64,000 bases of DNA, taken from NCBI RefSeq assembly GCF_000523235.1, contig NZ_CP006850.1, positions 2,976,001 through 3,040,000 on the forward strand, in the 5' to 3' direction. Position numbers and translations under genes: made by a program. Under the pieces are notes generated by a model. The model was given only the letters and a program-made list of their open reading frames with translations, made no database searches and was not told the origin of the DNA. Positions 8,293 to 17,874 of this stretch are shown piece after piece; position 1 is the stretch's first letter, and the number at the start of each line of letters is the position of its first letter. The stretch is from Nocardia nova SH22a (GTDB lineage: Bacteria; Actinomycetota; Actinomycetes; Mycobacteriales; Mycobacteriaceae).

Positions 8293-10002
8293 ATGGTCGA
8301 CCGCACCCCCGCACAACGGCGTGCGGCGCTCGAGGCCAGATTTCCCGAGTGGCGACCGCGCGCGATTCACGAGTGGTTCTTCCGCTCGGCCGCCGAATTC
8401 GCCGACCGCGACTTCATCGTCACCGAGGATCGGACGGTCACCTACCGCGAGATGGCAGATATGGTCGAGCGCGTCGCCGCGGGCCTGTACGCACGGGGCA
8501 TCCGCAAGGGGGATCACCTCGCGTTGCTGATGGCGAACTTTCCGGAGTACGTCGCGGTCAAGTACGCGGTGTCGCGGCTCGGCGCGGTGCTCGTCCCGCT
8601 GAACTTCATGTTCAAACGGGACGAATTGGGTTTCGTCCTGCGCAATTCCGATGCCAAGGGCCTGATCGTGATGACCGGCTTCCGAGGCTTCGACTATGTG
8701 CGGATGCTCGACGACATCTCACCGGGCTGGGATAGGCAGCTGCCCTCCGCCGAACTGCCACACCTGAGGTTCGTGGTGCAGTTCGATGCCCTGGCGCCCG
8801 CGCGCGACGGCGTCGAAACCTTCGGCGACCTCATTGCCGACAACCACGTGCTGCCCGCCAGCCACGAGGGGCCGGGACCGGACGACATCAGCATGATGCT
8901 GTACACCTCGGGCTCGACCGGACAACCCAAAGGCGTGCTGTGGACGCACGATCAGGATGCCCGCGTCGGCTTCGGCGGCGCCCTGTCGCGCGCCTTCGGT
9001 GACGGGTGGCGGGTGCTGACCGCGCTGCCGCTGTATCACGCGTTCGCGAACAACGAGGTGCTCAATGCCGCGATGTTCGCCGGTGGCGCGGCGATCCTGC
9101 GCCGCGTCTTCGACGCCGCGGAAATCCTGGACGCGATCGATCGGGACCGGGCGAACGAGCTGGTGACCGTGCCGACCATGGTCGTCGCACTCTGCGAGGC
9201 GGCGGCCGGTCGACGGTCGACGGGTGGTTCGCTGGTCGGGCTGATGGCGGCGGGCGCTCCGGCGCCGGTGTGGCTGTGGGAACGGGCGATCGAGCTGCTC
9301 GGTGTCACCGAGTTGACCACCGGCTACGGGCAGACCGAATCCGGTGGGGGACAGGTCATGTCGCGGCCGGAGGGCGGTGTCGAGCACGTGTCCTCGACGG
9401 TGGGACGAATCAAATACGCCGGACCGGCGGGGCTGCCCGAACTCGGCGGCCTGATCGCCGAGATGCACGCGGCCGACCTGATGACCGGCGAGATCCTGCC
9501 GGAAGGCGAAGAGGGCGAACTGATTTCGCGCGGACCGATCAACGCGCTCGGCTATTGGAAGCTACCGGACGAGACCGCCACGTTCCGGGACGGCTGGGTC
9601 TACTCCGGAGATATCGGCACCGTCACCTCCGACGGGGTGGTGACCCTCACCGGGCGCAAGAAGGAGCTGATCCGCAGCGGCGGCGAGAACTACGCGCCCA
9701 AGGAGGTCGAAGAACTCCTCACCGGCCATCCGGCCGTGAGCCAGGCCTTCGTCGTGCCCGTACCCGACGCCAGATGGGGCGAAATCGGTTGTGCCTGGCT
9801 GGTACCCGAGCCCGGCGCGACCATCGACGTCGGCGAACTCGACGCGCTGTGCCGCGAGCGGCTGGCGGGATTCAAGCGCCCCAGGCGGTTCCGGATCGTC
9901 ACGGCCGACGAACTGCCGACCACCCCCACCGGCAAGGTGCAGAAGTTCCGCCTCGCCGAGTGGGCGACGCGGTCGCCCGACGAGTCGTCGCCGGCCGGGT
10001 GA
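8293..10002 (+). CDS. Acyl-CoA synthetase (ANL family)
   Basis: 569 residues of the adenylate-forming superfamily. The P-loop motif is MLYTSGSTGQPKGV, A5 is TGYGQTESGG, A7 is YSGDIG, and A8 is GRKKELIRSGGENYAPKEVEE. The C-terminal catalytic Lys is in TPTGKVQKFRL. It activates a carboxylic acid with ATP and CoA. Start: ATG at 8293 has AGGGAG 9 bases upstream; an in-frame ATG at 8272 is the alternative. It sits 42 bp after the acyl-CoA dehydrogenase pair and 30 bp before a second ligase. The acid substrate cannot be inferred. Confidence 0.9.
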   Translation: MVDRTPAQRRAALEARFPEWRPRAIHEWFFRSAAEFADRDFIVTEDRTVTYREMADMVERVAAGLYARGIRKGDHLALLMANFPEYVAVKYAVSRLGAVLVPLNFMFKRDELGFVLRNSDAKGLIVMTGFRGFDYVRMLDDISPGWDRQLPSAELPHLRFVVQFDALAPARDGVETFGDLIADNHVLPASHEGPGPDDISMMLYTSGSTGQPKGVLWTHDQDARVGFGGALSRAFGDGWRVLTALPLYHAFANNEVLNAAMFAGGAAILRRVFDAAEILDAIDRDRANELVTVPTMVVALCEAAAGRRSTGGSLVGLMAAGAPAPVWLWERAIELLGVTELTTGYGQTESGGGQVMSRPEGGVEHVSSTVGRIKYAGPAGLPELGGLIAEMHAADLMTGEILPEGEEGELISRGPINALGYWKLPDETATFRDGWVYSGDIGTVTSDGVVTLTGRKKELIRSGGENYAPKEVEELLTGHPAVSQAFVVPVPDARWGEIGCAWLVPEPGATIDVGELDALCRERLAGFKRPRRFRIVTADELPTTPTGKVQKFRLAEWATRSPDESSPAG

Positions 10003-10032
10003 CGTACGCGGCTCCGGCGGAAAGGGAAGTTG

Positions 10033-11616
10033 ATGCTGCTCGAACGCAACGTATTCGGCGTGCTCGACGGGTCGGCGCGGGCGCCGTGGCGTGACCGGGA
10101 GGCCTTCGGCTTCTCCGACGGCGATTCGGTGAGTTTCGTCGAGTTGCGCGATCGTGCCCAGGCGCTCGCGCGCGGTCTGCTCGACCTCGGTCTGGCGCGG
10201 GGCGACCGCGTCGCGCTGATGATGAACAACCGGCGGGAATGGGTCGAGACCTATTTCGCCCTCGCCGCAGCGGGTTTCGTCAGCGTTCCGGTGAACATCA
10301 TGCTGGTCGCCTCCGAAATCGATCACGTCCTCGGCGACAGCGGGGCGCGGGCGCTCGTCTACGACGACTACGTGGCCGAGCGGATCACGCGACTGGACGC
10401 GCCGGTCGAATGGGCGATCGGGACCGGCACCACGCGGACGCCCCGGCACGCCGAGCGGTTCGTGGCCTACGAGGCCGTCATCGCGGACACCGACCCAGCA
10501 CGCGAAATCGTGGGCCCCGACCTGCACGATCCGATGACGATCATCTACACCTCGGGAACGACCGGGCGTCCGAAGGGCGCGGTGCATTCGCACAACGGCG
10601 TGCTGTGGAATGCGATGGGGCAGTGGAACGCGCTGGGACTCGACGCCACCGTCCGCTCCGGTGTCGTCTCGTCGCTGTCGTGGGCCGCCGGTATGCATGT
10701 GCTGGGCATCGCGCTGGTGTGGGCGGGCGGCGCGAGTCATATCCGCGGTCTCGGCGGCGCCAGTGCGGAGGCGGTGGTGACCATGCTGGTCGACCAGCGG
10801 ATCACGCATACGTTCCTGCCCCCGAGTCTGCTGAGCGAAATCGCGCGCGATCCGGAACTGCTTGCCCGGCTGGCGAAGTCGAGCCTGCGCTGGCTGCTCA
10901 CCGGCAGTGCGCCGGTGCCGCGCACCCTGCTGGAGATCTTCGCCGACAAGGTGCCCGACGTGGCGCTGTGTCAGGGCATGGGACTGTCGGAGTTCCCTCC
11001 GGTGGTCGTCGTGCTCGGCGCCGGCGAGGCGATGGACCACGTCGGTTCGGCCGGGCGGCCGATGCCGATGAGCCAGGTCGCGGTGCGCACCGCCGATCAG
11101 CAGGTGCGTTCGTCGGGCAGCGGTGAACTGCTGGTGCGTTCGACGGCGACCATGACCGGATACTGGAACCGGCCGGAGGAGACCGCGAAGGCGTTCCGGG
11201 ACGGCTGGCTCAACACGGGCGATCTCGCCGATATCGACGAGGACGGCTACGTGACCATCACCGGACGGCTCAAGGAGTTGATCATCTCCGGCGGCCTCAA
11301 CATCTACCCGCGGGAGATCGAGGAACTGCTCCACCGCGCGCCCGGCGTGCAGGAGTGCGCCGTGGTCGGGGTACCCGACCCGAAGTTCGGTGAGACCCCG
11401 GCGGCGGTGGTGGTGTTGGAGCCCGCCTCCGCCGATCGCGAGGCCGTCGAACGGGGTCTGCGCGCCCTCTGCGAACAGCACCTCGCCCCCTACAAGCGAC
11501 CGAAACACTATGTGCTGAGCGAACAATCGCTGCCTCGCAACTCCAACGGAAAGATCCTCAAACGGGCCATCGCGCCCGAGGTCGCCGCTGACCTCGGCCT
11601 TTCGACCGCCGACTGA
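10033..11616 (+). CDS. Acyl-CoA synthetase (ANL family)
   Basis: 527 residues with the ANL motifs IIYTSGTTGRPKGAVHSHNG (P-loop), CQGMGLSEFPPVVV (A5, without the usual TE), NTGDLADIDEDGYVTITGRLKELIISGGLNIYPREIEE (A7-A8) and the catalytic Lys near NSNGKILKRAI. The start is the ATG at 10033 with AAGGGAAG just upstream; a TTG one codon earlier is less likely. Last gene of the 4.9-11.6 kb operon, followed by a strong terminator. It is clearly a different subfamily from the ligase before it, so the operon may activate two acids or one pathway intermediate besides the substrate. Confidence 0.9.
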   Translation: MLLERNVFGVLDGSARAPWRDREAFGFSDGDSVSFVELRDRAQALARGLLDLGLARGDRVALMMNNRREWVETYFALAAAGFVSVPVNIMLVASEIDHVLGDSGARALVYDDYVAERITRLDAPVEWAIGTGTTRTPRHAERFVAYEAVIADTDPAREIVGPDLHDPMTIIYTSGTTGRPKGAVHSHNGVLWNAMGQWNALGLDATVRSGVVSSLSWAAGMHVLGIALVWAGGASHIRGLGGASAEAVVTMLVDQRITHTFLPPSLLSEIARDPELLARLAKSSLRWLLTGSAPVPRTLLEIFADKVPDVALCQGMGLSEFPPVVVVLGAGEAMDHVGSAGRPMPMSQVAVRTADQQVRSSGSGELLVRSTATMTGYWNRPEETAKAFRDGWLNTGDLADIDEDGYVTITGRLKELIISGGLNIYPREIEELLHRAPGVQECAVVGVPDPKFGETPAAVVVLEPASADREAVERGLRALCEQHLAPYKRPKHYVLSEQSLPRNSNGKILKRAIAPEVAADLGLSTAD

Positions 11617-11677
11617 CACCGAGCACCTGCACGGAGGCGGCAGCAGTGCCGCCGCCCGGGCGAACCGGCGCTCGGTG

Positions 11678-11698
11678 CGAAATCCGAAATCCGAAATC
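11678..11698. repeat. Three tandem copies of CGAAATC
   Basis: Three perfect consecutive heptamers in the intergenic region after the CoA ligase. Purpose unknown; it may be replication slippage or an array of half-sites. Confidence 0.8.
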
Positions 11699-11833
11699 CC
11701 GGCCGGACTGCCGATTCGCGCAGTGCACGGCGACGCCGATCACCGCACGCCGAGCTGTTCCGTACGAGCGGGCGTCGCGGCATCGGTCGATAGGCCCGCA
11801 GCCGACCACGCCGGATCGCCACACCTGACGAAG

Positions 11834-11858
11834 GGCCTCCCGGTCTGTCCGGGAGGCC
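11834..11858 (+). terminator. Rho-independent terminator
   Basis: 10-bp GC-rich perfect stem (GGCCTCCCGG and complement) with a 5-nt loop followed by TCTTT. It closes the zinc-ribbon to CoA-ligase operon. Confidence 0.85.
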
Positions 11859-11945
11859 TCTTTCGGCTGTTTCACGCGGTGTCTCCAGCACTTTCGTGCG
11901 GAGATCGTCCACGGCTTCGGTGCGGAGATCGGCTCCTCGAATCCA

Positions 11946-11977
11946 TTGACATCAAGTGTAATAGTGCGCATGATTAC
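11946..11977 (+). promoter_or_regulatory. Promoter with overlapping palindromic operator
   Basis: TTGACA at 11946-11951 is a good -35 box. The imperfect palindrome GTAATAGTGCGCATGATTAC (11958-11977; outer arms GTAAT/ATTAC, centre TGCGCA) covers the expected -10 region, as a repressor site would. It lies 54 bp before the zinc-ribbon/HyuA/HyuB operon. Confidence 0.55.
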
Positions 11978-12030
11978 GAGCTATTGGAGTGATCTACGCC
12001 TCATTGCTCCCCATCGGTGAAGGAGGATTC

Positions 12031-12252
12031 GTGTCGCACTATCCGAGGCCCGAGACGCTGACGATCTCCCAGGAACGGGAATCCGTCGAAGGCGCATGCA
12101 CCGCCTGCGGTGCCGCCCGGCTGAGTAGATATCCCGTGCTGTCCGAGGGCGGCTGGTTCCTGGTCGTGCGCTGCGCGGACTGCTTGAACTGCGAGGAGCG
12201 CGAACCCTGGCGCCTTCTCGGCCACGTCGAATTGCTGTCCGGACAGCTCTAG
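12031..12252 (+). CDS. Small zinc-ribbon protein linked to HyuA/HyuB
   Basis: 73 residues. CTAC (Cys23, Cys26) and CADC (Cys48, Cys51) form a zinc-ribbon pattern, with an extra Cys54. The spacing CxxC-x6-RYP-x12-CxxC is identical in the small protein at 54051-54368, which also adjoins a HyuA/HyuB pair. Start: GTG at 12031, chosen because AGGAGG lies 4 bases upstream; an in-frame GTG at 11989 has no such site. Acetone carboxylase has a small zinc-binding third subunit beside its HyuA/B-like subunits, so by analogy this could be the third subunit of a carboxylase. That is inference from gene order and motif, not sequence identity. Confidence 0.7.
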   Translation: MSHYPRPETLTISQERESVEGACTACGAARLSRYPVLSEGGWFLVVRCADCLNCEEREPWRLLGHVELLSGQL

Positions 12253-12282
12253 ATCAACCAGATCCCCACGGCAGGAGAAGAA

Positions 12283-14313
12283 ATGATTGCAGTCGATGTC
12301 GGCGGAACGTTCACCGATGTGGTGGCGTTGCGCGACGGTGTCATCGAAACCGCCAAGGTCCCGACCGATGTGCGCAACCCGTACCAGCCGGTCCTGCAGG
12401 GCGCCGAGGAACTCGAGGTCGCCAAGTCCGATGTCTTCAACCATGCGAGTACGCACGGGCTGAATGCCGTGATCACCCGCAATCTTCCGAAGATCGGCTT
12501 CCTCACGACCGACGGACATCGGGACATGCTGGACATGGGGCGGGTGTGGCGTCCGGCCGAGGCGATCCTGGACGCCAGCTGGCGGCGCTCGTTCGGTGAT
12601 GCCGGTCGTCCGCTCGTGCCGCGGTATCTGCGGCGCGGTATCCGCGAGCGCATGCTCGCTTCCGGTGAGGTACTGGTCGGGCTCGACGAGGATCAGGCTC
12701 GCGCCCAGCTGCGACTGCTCGCCAAGTGCGAGGTCCGGGGCGTGGCGATCTGCTTGATCAACGCCTACGTGAACCCGGCGCACGAGCGCCGGTTGCGTGA
12801 ACTCGTGCGCGAGGAACTCGGCGATGTCGCCTGCTCGATCTCCACCGACATCTCGCCGCTGGCCAAGGAATACGCTCGCGCGTCGACCACGGTGATCGAC
12901 ACCTTCATGAAGCTGATCTACTCCGAGTACAGCTCCAAACTGCAAGCGGGCCTGCAGGAATTGGGGTTCACCGGCGCGACCAACTACGCCGACTGCGCTG
13001 CCACTCTGGTCCCGGCCGAGCGCGTGATGGACGAGCCGTTCCGGATCGTGTTCTCGGGGCCGTCGGCCGGTACCGTCGCGTGCTCGCACTTCGGCACGAT
13101 GATCGACGAGCGCAATCTGATCTGCGCCGACGTGGGCGGAACCTCCTGTGACATCAGTGTCGTCACCGACGCGACGCCATTGGTGAACACCACCTTCGAG
13201 CTCGAGCACGACCTGGTCGTCAACGCGCTCGCCAACGACATCACCGCGATCGGCGCGGGCGGCGGCAGTCTGGTGACGGTCGGGCGCACCGGTGAGATCC
13301 GCGTGGGCCCGGGCAGTGCCGGGGCCGATCCCGGCCCGGCCTGTTACGGCCGCGGTGGCACCCACCCGACCACCACCGACACCTTCGTCATGATGGGCGT
13401 CATCGATCCGGCGCATTTCGCCGGCGGGCGGCTTTCGCTGAATCCGGAGCTGTCGAAGCAGGCGTTCGAGGCGCTCGACCTCGAGGCGACGCTCGCGCAG
13501 CGAGTGCGTTACGCGCACGAGATCGCGGTGAACAACATCGCCCAGGGCGTGCTGAACGTGGCGATCAAGAACGGTGTCGATCCGCGCGAATACAGCCTCG
13601 TCGCCTACGGCGCCGCCGGGCCGATGCTGCTGCCGTCCGTACTGGATTCGGTGCGATGCAAGGAAGTGATCGTGCCGCCGCATCCGGGCCTGTTCTCCGC
13701 GCTCGGCCTGCTCAGCACCGATCAGGTCTTCACCGTCAACCGCAGCGCCTACACGATTCTCACCCCGGAATCCGCGGCCACGGTGGACGCGATCTTCGCC
13801 GATATGGAGACCCAGATCCGCGAGCGGCTCGGCGACGACGCCGATGTCGTCATGGAGCGCTCGTTCGACGCGCATCTGGTCGGGCAGAGCTGGGAGACGC
13901 CGTTCGTGCCGGTGCCCGACGGGACCATCGACGCCGACGGGGTGGCGCAGATGGTGCTGAGTTTCCACGACACCTACGCCGAACGTTCCGGCAACCGCTT
14001 CGACGCCATCCCCGTCGAAGGCGTGACGTTCCGGGTCCGCGCGATCCAGCCGACCGACAAGGTCGCCTACCGGGAACTCGATACCCGTTCGGCGGGAACG
14101 GATCTCGAACCGATCGGGCACACCACCCTGCGTTATGTCGCCGAGGGCGACGAGGAGCTGAGCGCTCCGGTGTACGAACGCTCGGATCTGCGCCGCGACG
14201 ATGTCGTGACCGGTCCGGCGATCATCAACGAAAGCCTGTCGACCACCTTCGTCGGGGTCGGGCAGGTCGCCACCGTGGGTCGTCTCGGCGAGATCCACAT
14301 CACGATCGGATGA
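12283..14313 (+). CDS. HyuA-type hydantoinase/oxoprolinase or ketone carboxylase subunit
   Basis: 676 residues of the hydantoinase A/oxoprolinase family, an actin-like ATPase fold. DVGGTFTDV (residues 5-13) is phosphate motif 1, ADVGGTSCDIS (about 282-292) motif 2, and GAGGGSL (about 325) the adenosine motif. Start: ATG at 12283 with AGGAG 7 bases upstream. The family covers ATP-dependent N-methylhydantoinase and 5-oxoprolinase and also the ATP-using subunits of acetone and acetophenone carboxylases. Neighbouring SDR, CoA ligases and zinc ribbon favour a carboxylase-like role in catabolism, but amide hydrolysis cannot be excluded. It overlaps HyuB by 4 bp. Confidence 0.85.
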   Translation: MIAVDVGGTFTDVVALRDGVIETAKVPTDVRNPYQPVLQGAEELEVAKSDVFNHASTHGLNAVITRNLPKIGFLTTDGHRDMLDMGRVWRPAEAILDASWRRSFGDAGRPLVPRYLRRGIRERMLASGEVLVGLDEDQARAQLRLLAKCEVRGVAICLINAYVNPAHERRLRELVREELGDVACSISTDISPLAKEYARASTTVIDTFMKLIYSEYSSKLQAGLQELGFTGATNYADCAATLVPAERVMDEPFRIVFSGPSAGTVACSHFGTMIDERNLICADVGGTSCDISVVTDATPLVNTTFELEHDLVVNALANDITAIGAGGGSLVTVGRTGEIRVGPGSAGADPGPACYGRGGTHPTTTDTFVMMGVIDPAHFAGGRLSLNPELSKQAFEALDLEATLAQRVRYAHEIAVNNIAQGVLNVAIKNGVDPREYSLVAYGAAGPMLLPSVLDSVRCKEVIVPPHPGLFSALGLLSTDQVFTVNRSAYTILTPESAATVDAIFADMETQIRERLGDDADVVMERSFDAHLVGQSWETPFVPVPDGTIDADGVAQMVLSFHDTYAERSGNRFDAIPVEGVTFRVRAIQPTDKVAYRELDTRSAGTDLEPIGHTTLRYVAEGDEELSAPVYERSDLRRDDVVTGPAIINESLSTTFVGVGQVATVGRLGEIHITIG

Positions 14314-16265
14314 GCGAGATGAACACTTCGCAGACCACCCTCAAGAGTTTGAGCGACGCGGAATTCACCGATATCTACGGCTGTGATCGGTTCACCGCCT
14401 CGGTGATTCGCAACCGGCTGCGCTACGCGGTCGAGCACATGTCGACCGGCCTGCTACGGGAGGCGTTCTCGCCGATCATCCGCGACTGGTACGACTTCGC
14501 CTGCACGATCTCCGGTCCGCCGGAACAGGACTACCCGATGACCGTGGTGAGCAACAGCCTGGTCGTCTTCCTCGGCACGATGGCCGACGCGGTGCGCAAC
14601 GCGGTCGTCGAATTCGGTCCCGAGAACTTCGGTCCCGGCGATGTGCTGATCGTCAACGATCCCTACCGGGCCGGAAACCATGTCAACGACGTGTGTTTCA
14701 TCCGGCCGGTGTTCCACGGCGGGAAGATCCGGGCCTTCATCAACCTGCGCGCACACCAGCTCGACATCGGCGGCGTGGTTCCGGCCGGATTCAGCGCGAC
14801 CAAGCTGAACGTCTACGAGAACGGGCTGGTGCTGCCGCCGCTGTTGCTGTTCAAGGGTGGTGAGCCGGTCACCTCGACATTCAGCCTGATCTTCGACAAC
14901 TCGCGGATGGGCGAGGTGCTGCTGCCGGACTTCCTGAGCATCAACCAGCAGCTCAAACTCGGGGAACAACTCGTGGTGGCCGATATCGAGCGCTACGGGG
15001 TCGACGCCGTGCTGGGCACCTTCCGCTACGCGTGCGACACCTCGGCCGAGGCGATGGCGACGGCACTGGGCAATCTGCCGGACGGGGACTACTCGGGGTC
15101 GGCGGTGATGGACGCCGACGCGATGGACGACTCGGAGGAGTACCGGTTCTGCGTCACGCTGCACAAGCGCGGCGATCAGCTCGAGGCCGACATCTCCGGT
15201 ACGTCGCGGCAGGCGCGGACCTCGATCAACGCGACCGCGCTCGACGCGAAGACCGCGCTGGGCGTCGCGCTCACCATGCTGCTCGATCCGTCGATCCCGT
15301 TCACCTCGGGTTCGTGGCGCAATCTGGATCTCGTCGCGCCGCCCGGATCGATCCTGTCCTCGCGCCCGCCGACCGGTCCGACCATGATGTTCTGGGAGGC
15401 GAGCGGCACGATGGTCGCCGCGGTCATGGACGCGCTGAAGGAAGTTCTGGGGGAGCGGGCGATCGGCGGCGACTACGGTTCGACCAACGTCCACAACGCC
15501 AACGGCGTCCACGCCGACGGCACGCCGTTCTCGAGTGTCGCGGAAACCGGCGGTGAACACGGCCCGTGGCCGGCCACCAAGGACGGCGACGGTGACAGCT
15601 ACACCGTGAACTTCACGCTCAACAACCTCGACCCCGCCACCGAGGCCATCGAGCACTATCAACCGGTTGTGCTGCTGCGCAAGGAGATCACCACCGACAC
15701 CGGCGGCCCGGGCACTAACCGAGGCGGTGCGGCGATCGTCAAGGACACCCTGTGGCGGGTCGCGGCCGAACACTTCTGCTCGCCGTTCCGGACCAAGCAC
15801 GGCGGGATGGGAACCTACGGCGGCGACGACGGAAAGGCCGGTGGCGTATGGATTTTCGGTGAGCAGACCATCGATCTCGCCCGCGACGGATTGGTGTCGA
15901 TGGATCCGGAGGTCTACCGCGACACCGTCCCGGTGGCCGGAGTGCTCGATCCCGAAACGCACGTCGCGACGCTCGAAGGCGTATATCACCATTTCGCGAG
16001 TCAGCGCTGGCGGACCGCGCCGGGGGCGATGTTCCGCTACATCACCAATGGCGGTGGGGGATGGGGCGATCCGCTGGCCCGCGACCCCCAACAGGTGAAG
16101 CGGGATGTGCGCGACGGGTACGTCAGCGTCGGAGGCGCGCGGCGGGATTACGGAGTCGTCGTGATCGGTGACCCCGAAGACGATCCGGAGGGACTGCGGA
16201 TCGATGTCGAGCAGACCGAGCGGCTGCGGGCGGAGCGCCGGAACGAGGCGGGTACCCGTGCCTGA
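14310..16265 (+). CDS. HyuB-type hydantoinase or ketone carboxylase subunit
   Basis: 651 residues of the hydantoinase B/oxoprolinase family. Recognisable segments are VLIVNDPYRAGNHVNDVCFIRPVF, LRAHQLDIGG, the GGTNRGG-like GGPGTNRGGAA, and GGGGWGDPLARDP near the C-terminus. In this family the B subunit carries the substrate and metal site and works with an ATP-hydrolysing A subunit. Start: ATG at 14310, overlapping the HyuA stop (ATGA), so the two are probably made in equal amounts; an ATG three codons on is possible. The downstream SDR overlaps it by 8 bp. See the HyuA entry for alternative functions. Confidence 0.87.
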   Translation: MSEMNTSQTTLKSLSDAEFTDIYGCDRFTASVIRNRLRYAVEHMSTGLLREAFSPIIRDWYDFACTISGPPEQDYPMTVVSNSLVVFLGTMADAVRNAVVEFGPENFGPGDVLIVNDPYRAGNHVNDVCFIRPVFHGGKIRAFINLRAHQLDIGGVVPAGFSATKLNVYENGLVLPPLLLFKGGEPVTSTFSLIFDNSRMGEVLLPDFLSINQQLKLGEQLVVADIERYGVDAVLGTFRYACDTSAEAMATALGNLPDGDYSGSAVMDADAMDDSEEYRFCVTLHKRGDQLEADISGTSRQARTSINATALDAKTALGVALTMLLDPSIPFTSGSWRNLDLVAPPGSILSSRPPTGPTMMFWEASGTMVAAVMDALKEVLGERAIGGDYGSTNVHNANGVHADGTPFSSVAETGGEHGPWPATKDGDGDSYTVNFTLNNLDPATEAIEHYQPVVLLRKEITTDTGGPGTNRGGAAIVKDTLWRVAAEHFCSPFRTKHGGMGTYGGDDGKAGGVWIFGEQTIDLARDGLVSMDPEVYRDTVPVAGVLDPETHVATLEGVYHHFASQRWRTAPGAMFRYITNGGGGWGDPLARDPQQVKRDVRDGYVSVGGARRDYGVVVIGDPEDDPEGLRIDVEQTERLRAERRNEAGTRA

Positions 16266-17046
16266 TCGGTTCGCGGGAAAGACCGCCGTCGTCACGGGCG
16301 CCGGGTCCGGGATCGGCCGGGCCATCGCACTCGCCCTCGTATCGGAGGGCGCGCAGGTCGTCGCCAACGACCTGCGGCCGGACGGTCTGGTGTCCCTGGC
16401 GCAGGAGTCCGGGACCGATCGGGTCGTGCGGATCGTCGGCGACACCGCCGATCCGGCAACCGCCGATGCGCTGGTCGAGGCCGCGCTCGAGGCATCCGGC
16501 CGACTCGATGTCGTGGTCAACAACGCGGGGATACACAAGATCCTGCCCGCCGAGGAGATCTCGGTGCAGATGTGGCGGGAGACGATCGACGTGAACCTCA
16601 ACGGCTACTTCTATGTCGCGCGTGCCGCGGTCCGGCCGATGATCCGCCAGCGGTCCGGGGCGATCCTGAACATCGCCTCGACCGCGGGAGTCGGCGCGGC
16701 TCTCAGCAGCGCCGCCTACGTGGCGTCCAAACACGCGGTCGTCGGCTTGACCAAGGCGCTGGCCGTCGACTGGGCGCGCTACGGAATCCGGGTCAACGCG
16801 ATCGGCCCGGGGCTGACGCGCAGTACGATCGTCGACCGGTACGAGGCCGATGCGCCGGAACTGTTCGCCCAGCGCAAGGCCCGGATTCCGCTCGGGCGGG
16901 AGGCGCGGGCGAGTGAGCAGGCGGCGAGTGCACTGTTCCTGCTCTCCGACGAGTCGGGCTACACGACCGGGCAGACGCTGGTGATCGATGGTGGCGGCCA
17001 TGCGCTGTACTCGGGTTATCAGGCACTGCCGCTCGTGACCGACTGA
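16258..17046 (+). CDS. SDR family oxidoreductase
   Basis: 262 residues. Classical SDR: TGAGSGIGRAIA cofactor motif, NNAG, the active-site STAGVGAALSSAAYVASK (Ser, Tyr-x3-Lys) and PG after strand 6. An acidic residue after strand 2 (ANDLRPDG) suggests NAD. Start: GTG at 16258 inside the HyuB end (8-bp overlap); the upstream frame is not SDR-like. Last gene of the zinc-ribbon/HyuA/HyuB unit, before a terminator. Position suggests it makes or uses the ketone handled by the HyuA/B pair; the second HyuA/B module also carries an SDR. Confidence 0.9.
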   Translation: MPDRFAGKTAVVTGAGSGIGRAIALALVSEGAQVVANDLRPDGLVSLAQESGTDRVVRIVGDTADPATADALVEAALEASGRLDVVVNNAGIHKILPAEEISVQMWRETIDVNLNGYFYVARAAVRPMIRQRSGAILNIASTAGVGAALSSAAYVASKHAVVGLTKALAVDWARYGIRVNAIGPGLTRSTIVDRYEADAPELFAQRKARIPLGREARASEQAASALFLLSDESGYTTGQTLVIDGGGHALYSGYQALPLVTD

Positions 17047-17051
17047 CAGCG

Positions 17052-17086
17052 GTGGGGCCTCTCCGGTTGGTCCGGGGAGGCCCCAC
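17052..17086. terminator. Bidirectional hairpin terminator
   Basis: 15-bp stem (one mismatch) of GTGGGGCCTCTCCGG with its complement around TTGGT, between the convergent SDR and enoyl-CoA hydratase genes. Confidence 0.8.
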
Positions 17087-17106
17087 TCGTCGGCTGATGT
17101 CCGAGG

Positions 17107-17874
17107 TCAGGTGCCGGACCAGACGGGCGCCCGCTTTTCGGCGAATGCGGTGGCGCCCTCGCGGGCGTCGTTCGAGCGCCGCACCGGGTCGACGTAGGCT
17201 TCCTGCCGATCGAATCCCTCGGCATCGGTCCACTCACGCGATTCGATGAAGACCCGCTTCGACGCGGCCATTGCCAGAGGTGCGTTTCCGGCCATCGCCT
17301 CGGCGAGTTCGAGCGCGGCAGGCAGGGCGCGGCCCGGTTCGGTCAAGCGGTTGACCAGGCCATAGTCATAGGCGGCCTGCGCGTCGAAGGTGTCGCCGGT
17401 GAGGACGAGTTCCATCGCGATGTGGTACGGCAGCCGCTCGCGCAGGCGTAGCAGTCCACCGCCGGCCGCGGCCAGACCGCGGCGCACCTCGGGCAGCCCG
17501 AAGACCGAACTCTTCGAGGCGACGACGAGGTCGCATGCCAGCACGATCTCGAACCCGCCCGCCAGGGCGAAGCCGTCGACCGCGGCGATCAGCGGCTTGC
17601 GCGGGGGACGGCGGACGAGTCCGGCGAAGCCCCGTCCTTCGACCACGGGACGTTCTCCCGCGGCGAAGGCCTTGAGATCCATTCCGGCGCAAAAGGCCGG
17701 ACCGTTGCCGGTGATGATGCCGACCGACAGATCGGTGCGCTCGTCGAGTGTGTCCAGCGCGGCCGCGATCCGGGTGGCCAGCGCGAGGTTGACGGCATTG
17801 CGCGCCTGCGGCCGGTTGAGTCGCAGCACCAGCACCCGGCCGTGCTCTTCGACCACGAGTTCGTCGGCGCTCAT
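17107..17874 (-). CDS. Enoyl-CoA hydratase/isomerase family protein
   Basis: 255 residues, crotonase fold. Oxyanion-hole segments FCAGMDLKAFAAG and DGFALAGGFEIVLACDLVVASK are clear; FGLPEVRRGLAAAGGGLLRL follows, with a Glu in the position of one catalytic acid. The C-terminus (RSNDAREGATAFAEKRAPVWSG) is typical. Start: ATG at 17874 overlapping the SDR stop by 4 bp, so it is translationally coupled as the last gene of VOC-thiolase-SDR-hydratase. Role: hydration or isomerisation in the same beta-oxidation cycle. Confidence 0.9.
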   Translation of the reverse strand: MSADELVVEEHGRVLVLRLNRPQARNAVNLALATRIAAALDTLDERTDLSVGIITGNGPAFCAGMDLKAFAAGERPVVEGRGFAGLVRRPPRKPLIAAVDGFALAGGFEIVLACDLVVASKSSVFGLPEVRRGLAAAGGGLLRLRERLPYHIAMELVLTGDTFDAQAAYDYGLVNRLTEPGRALPAALELAEAMAGNAPLAMAASKRVFIESREWTDAEGFDRQEAYVDPVRRSNDAREGATAFAEKRAPVWSGT

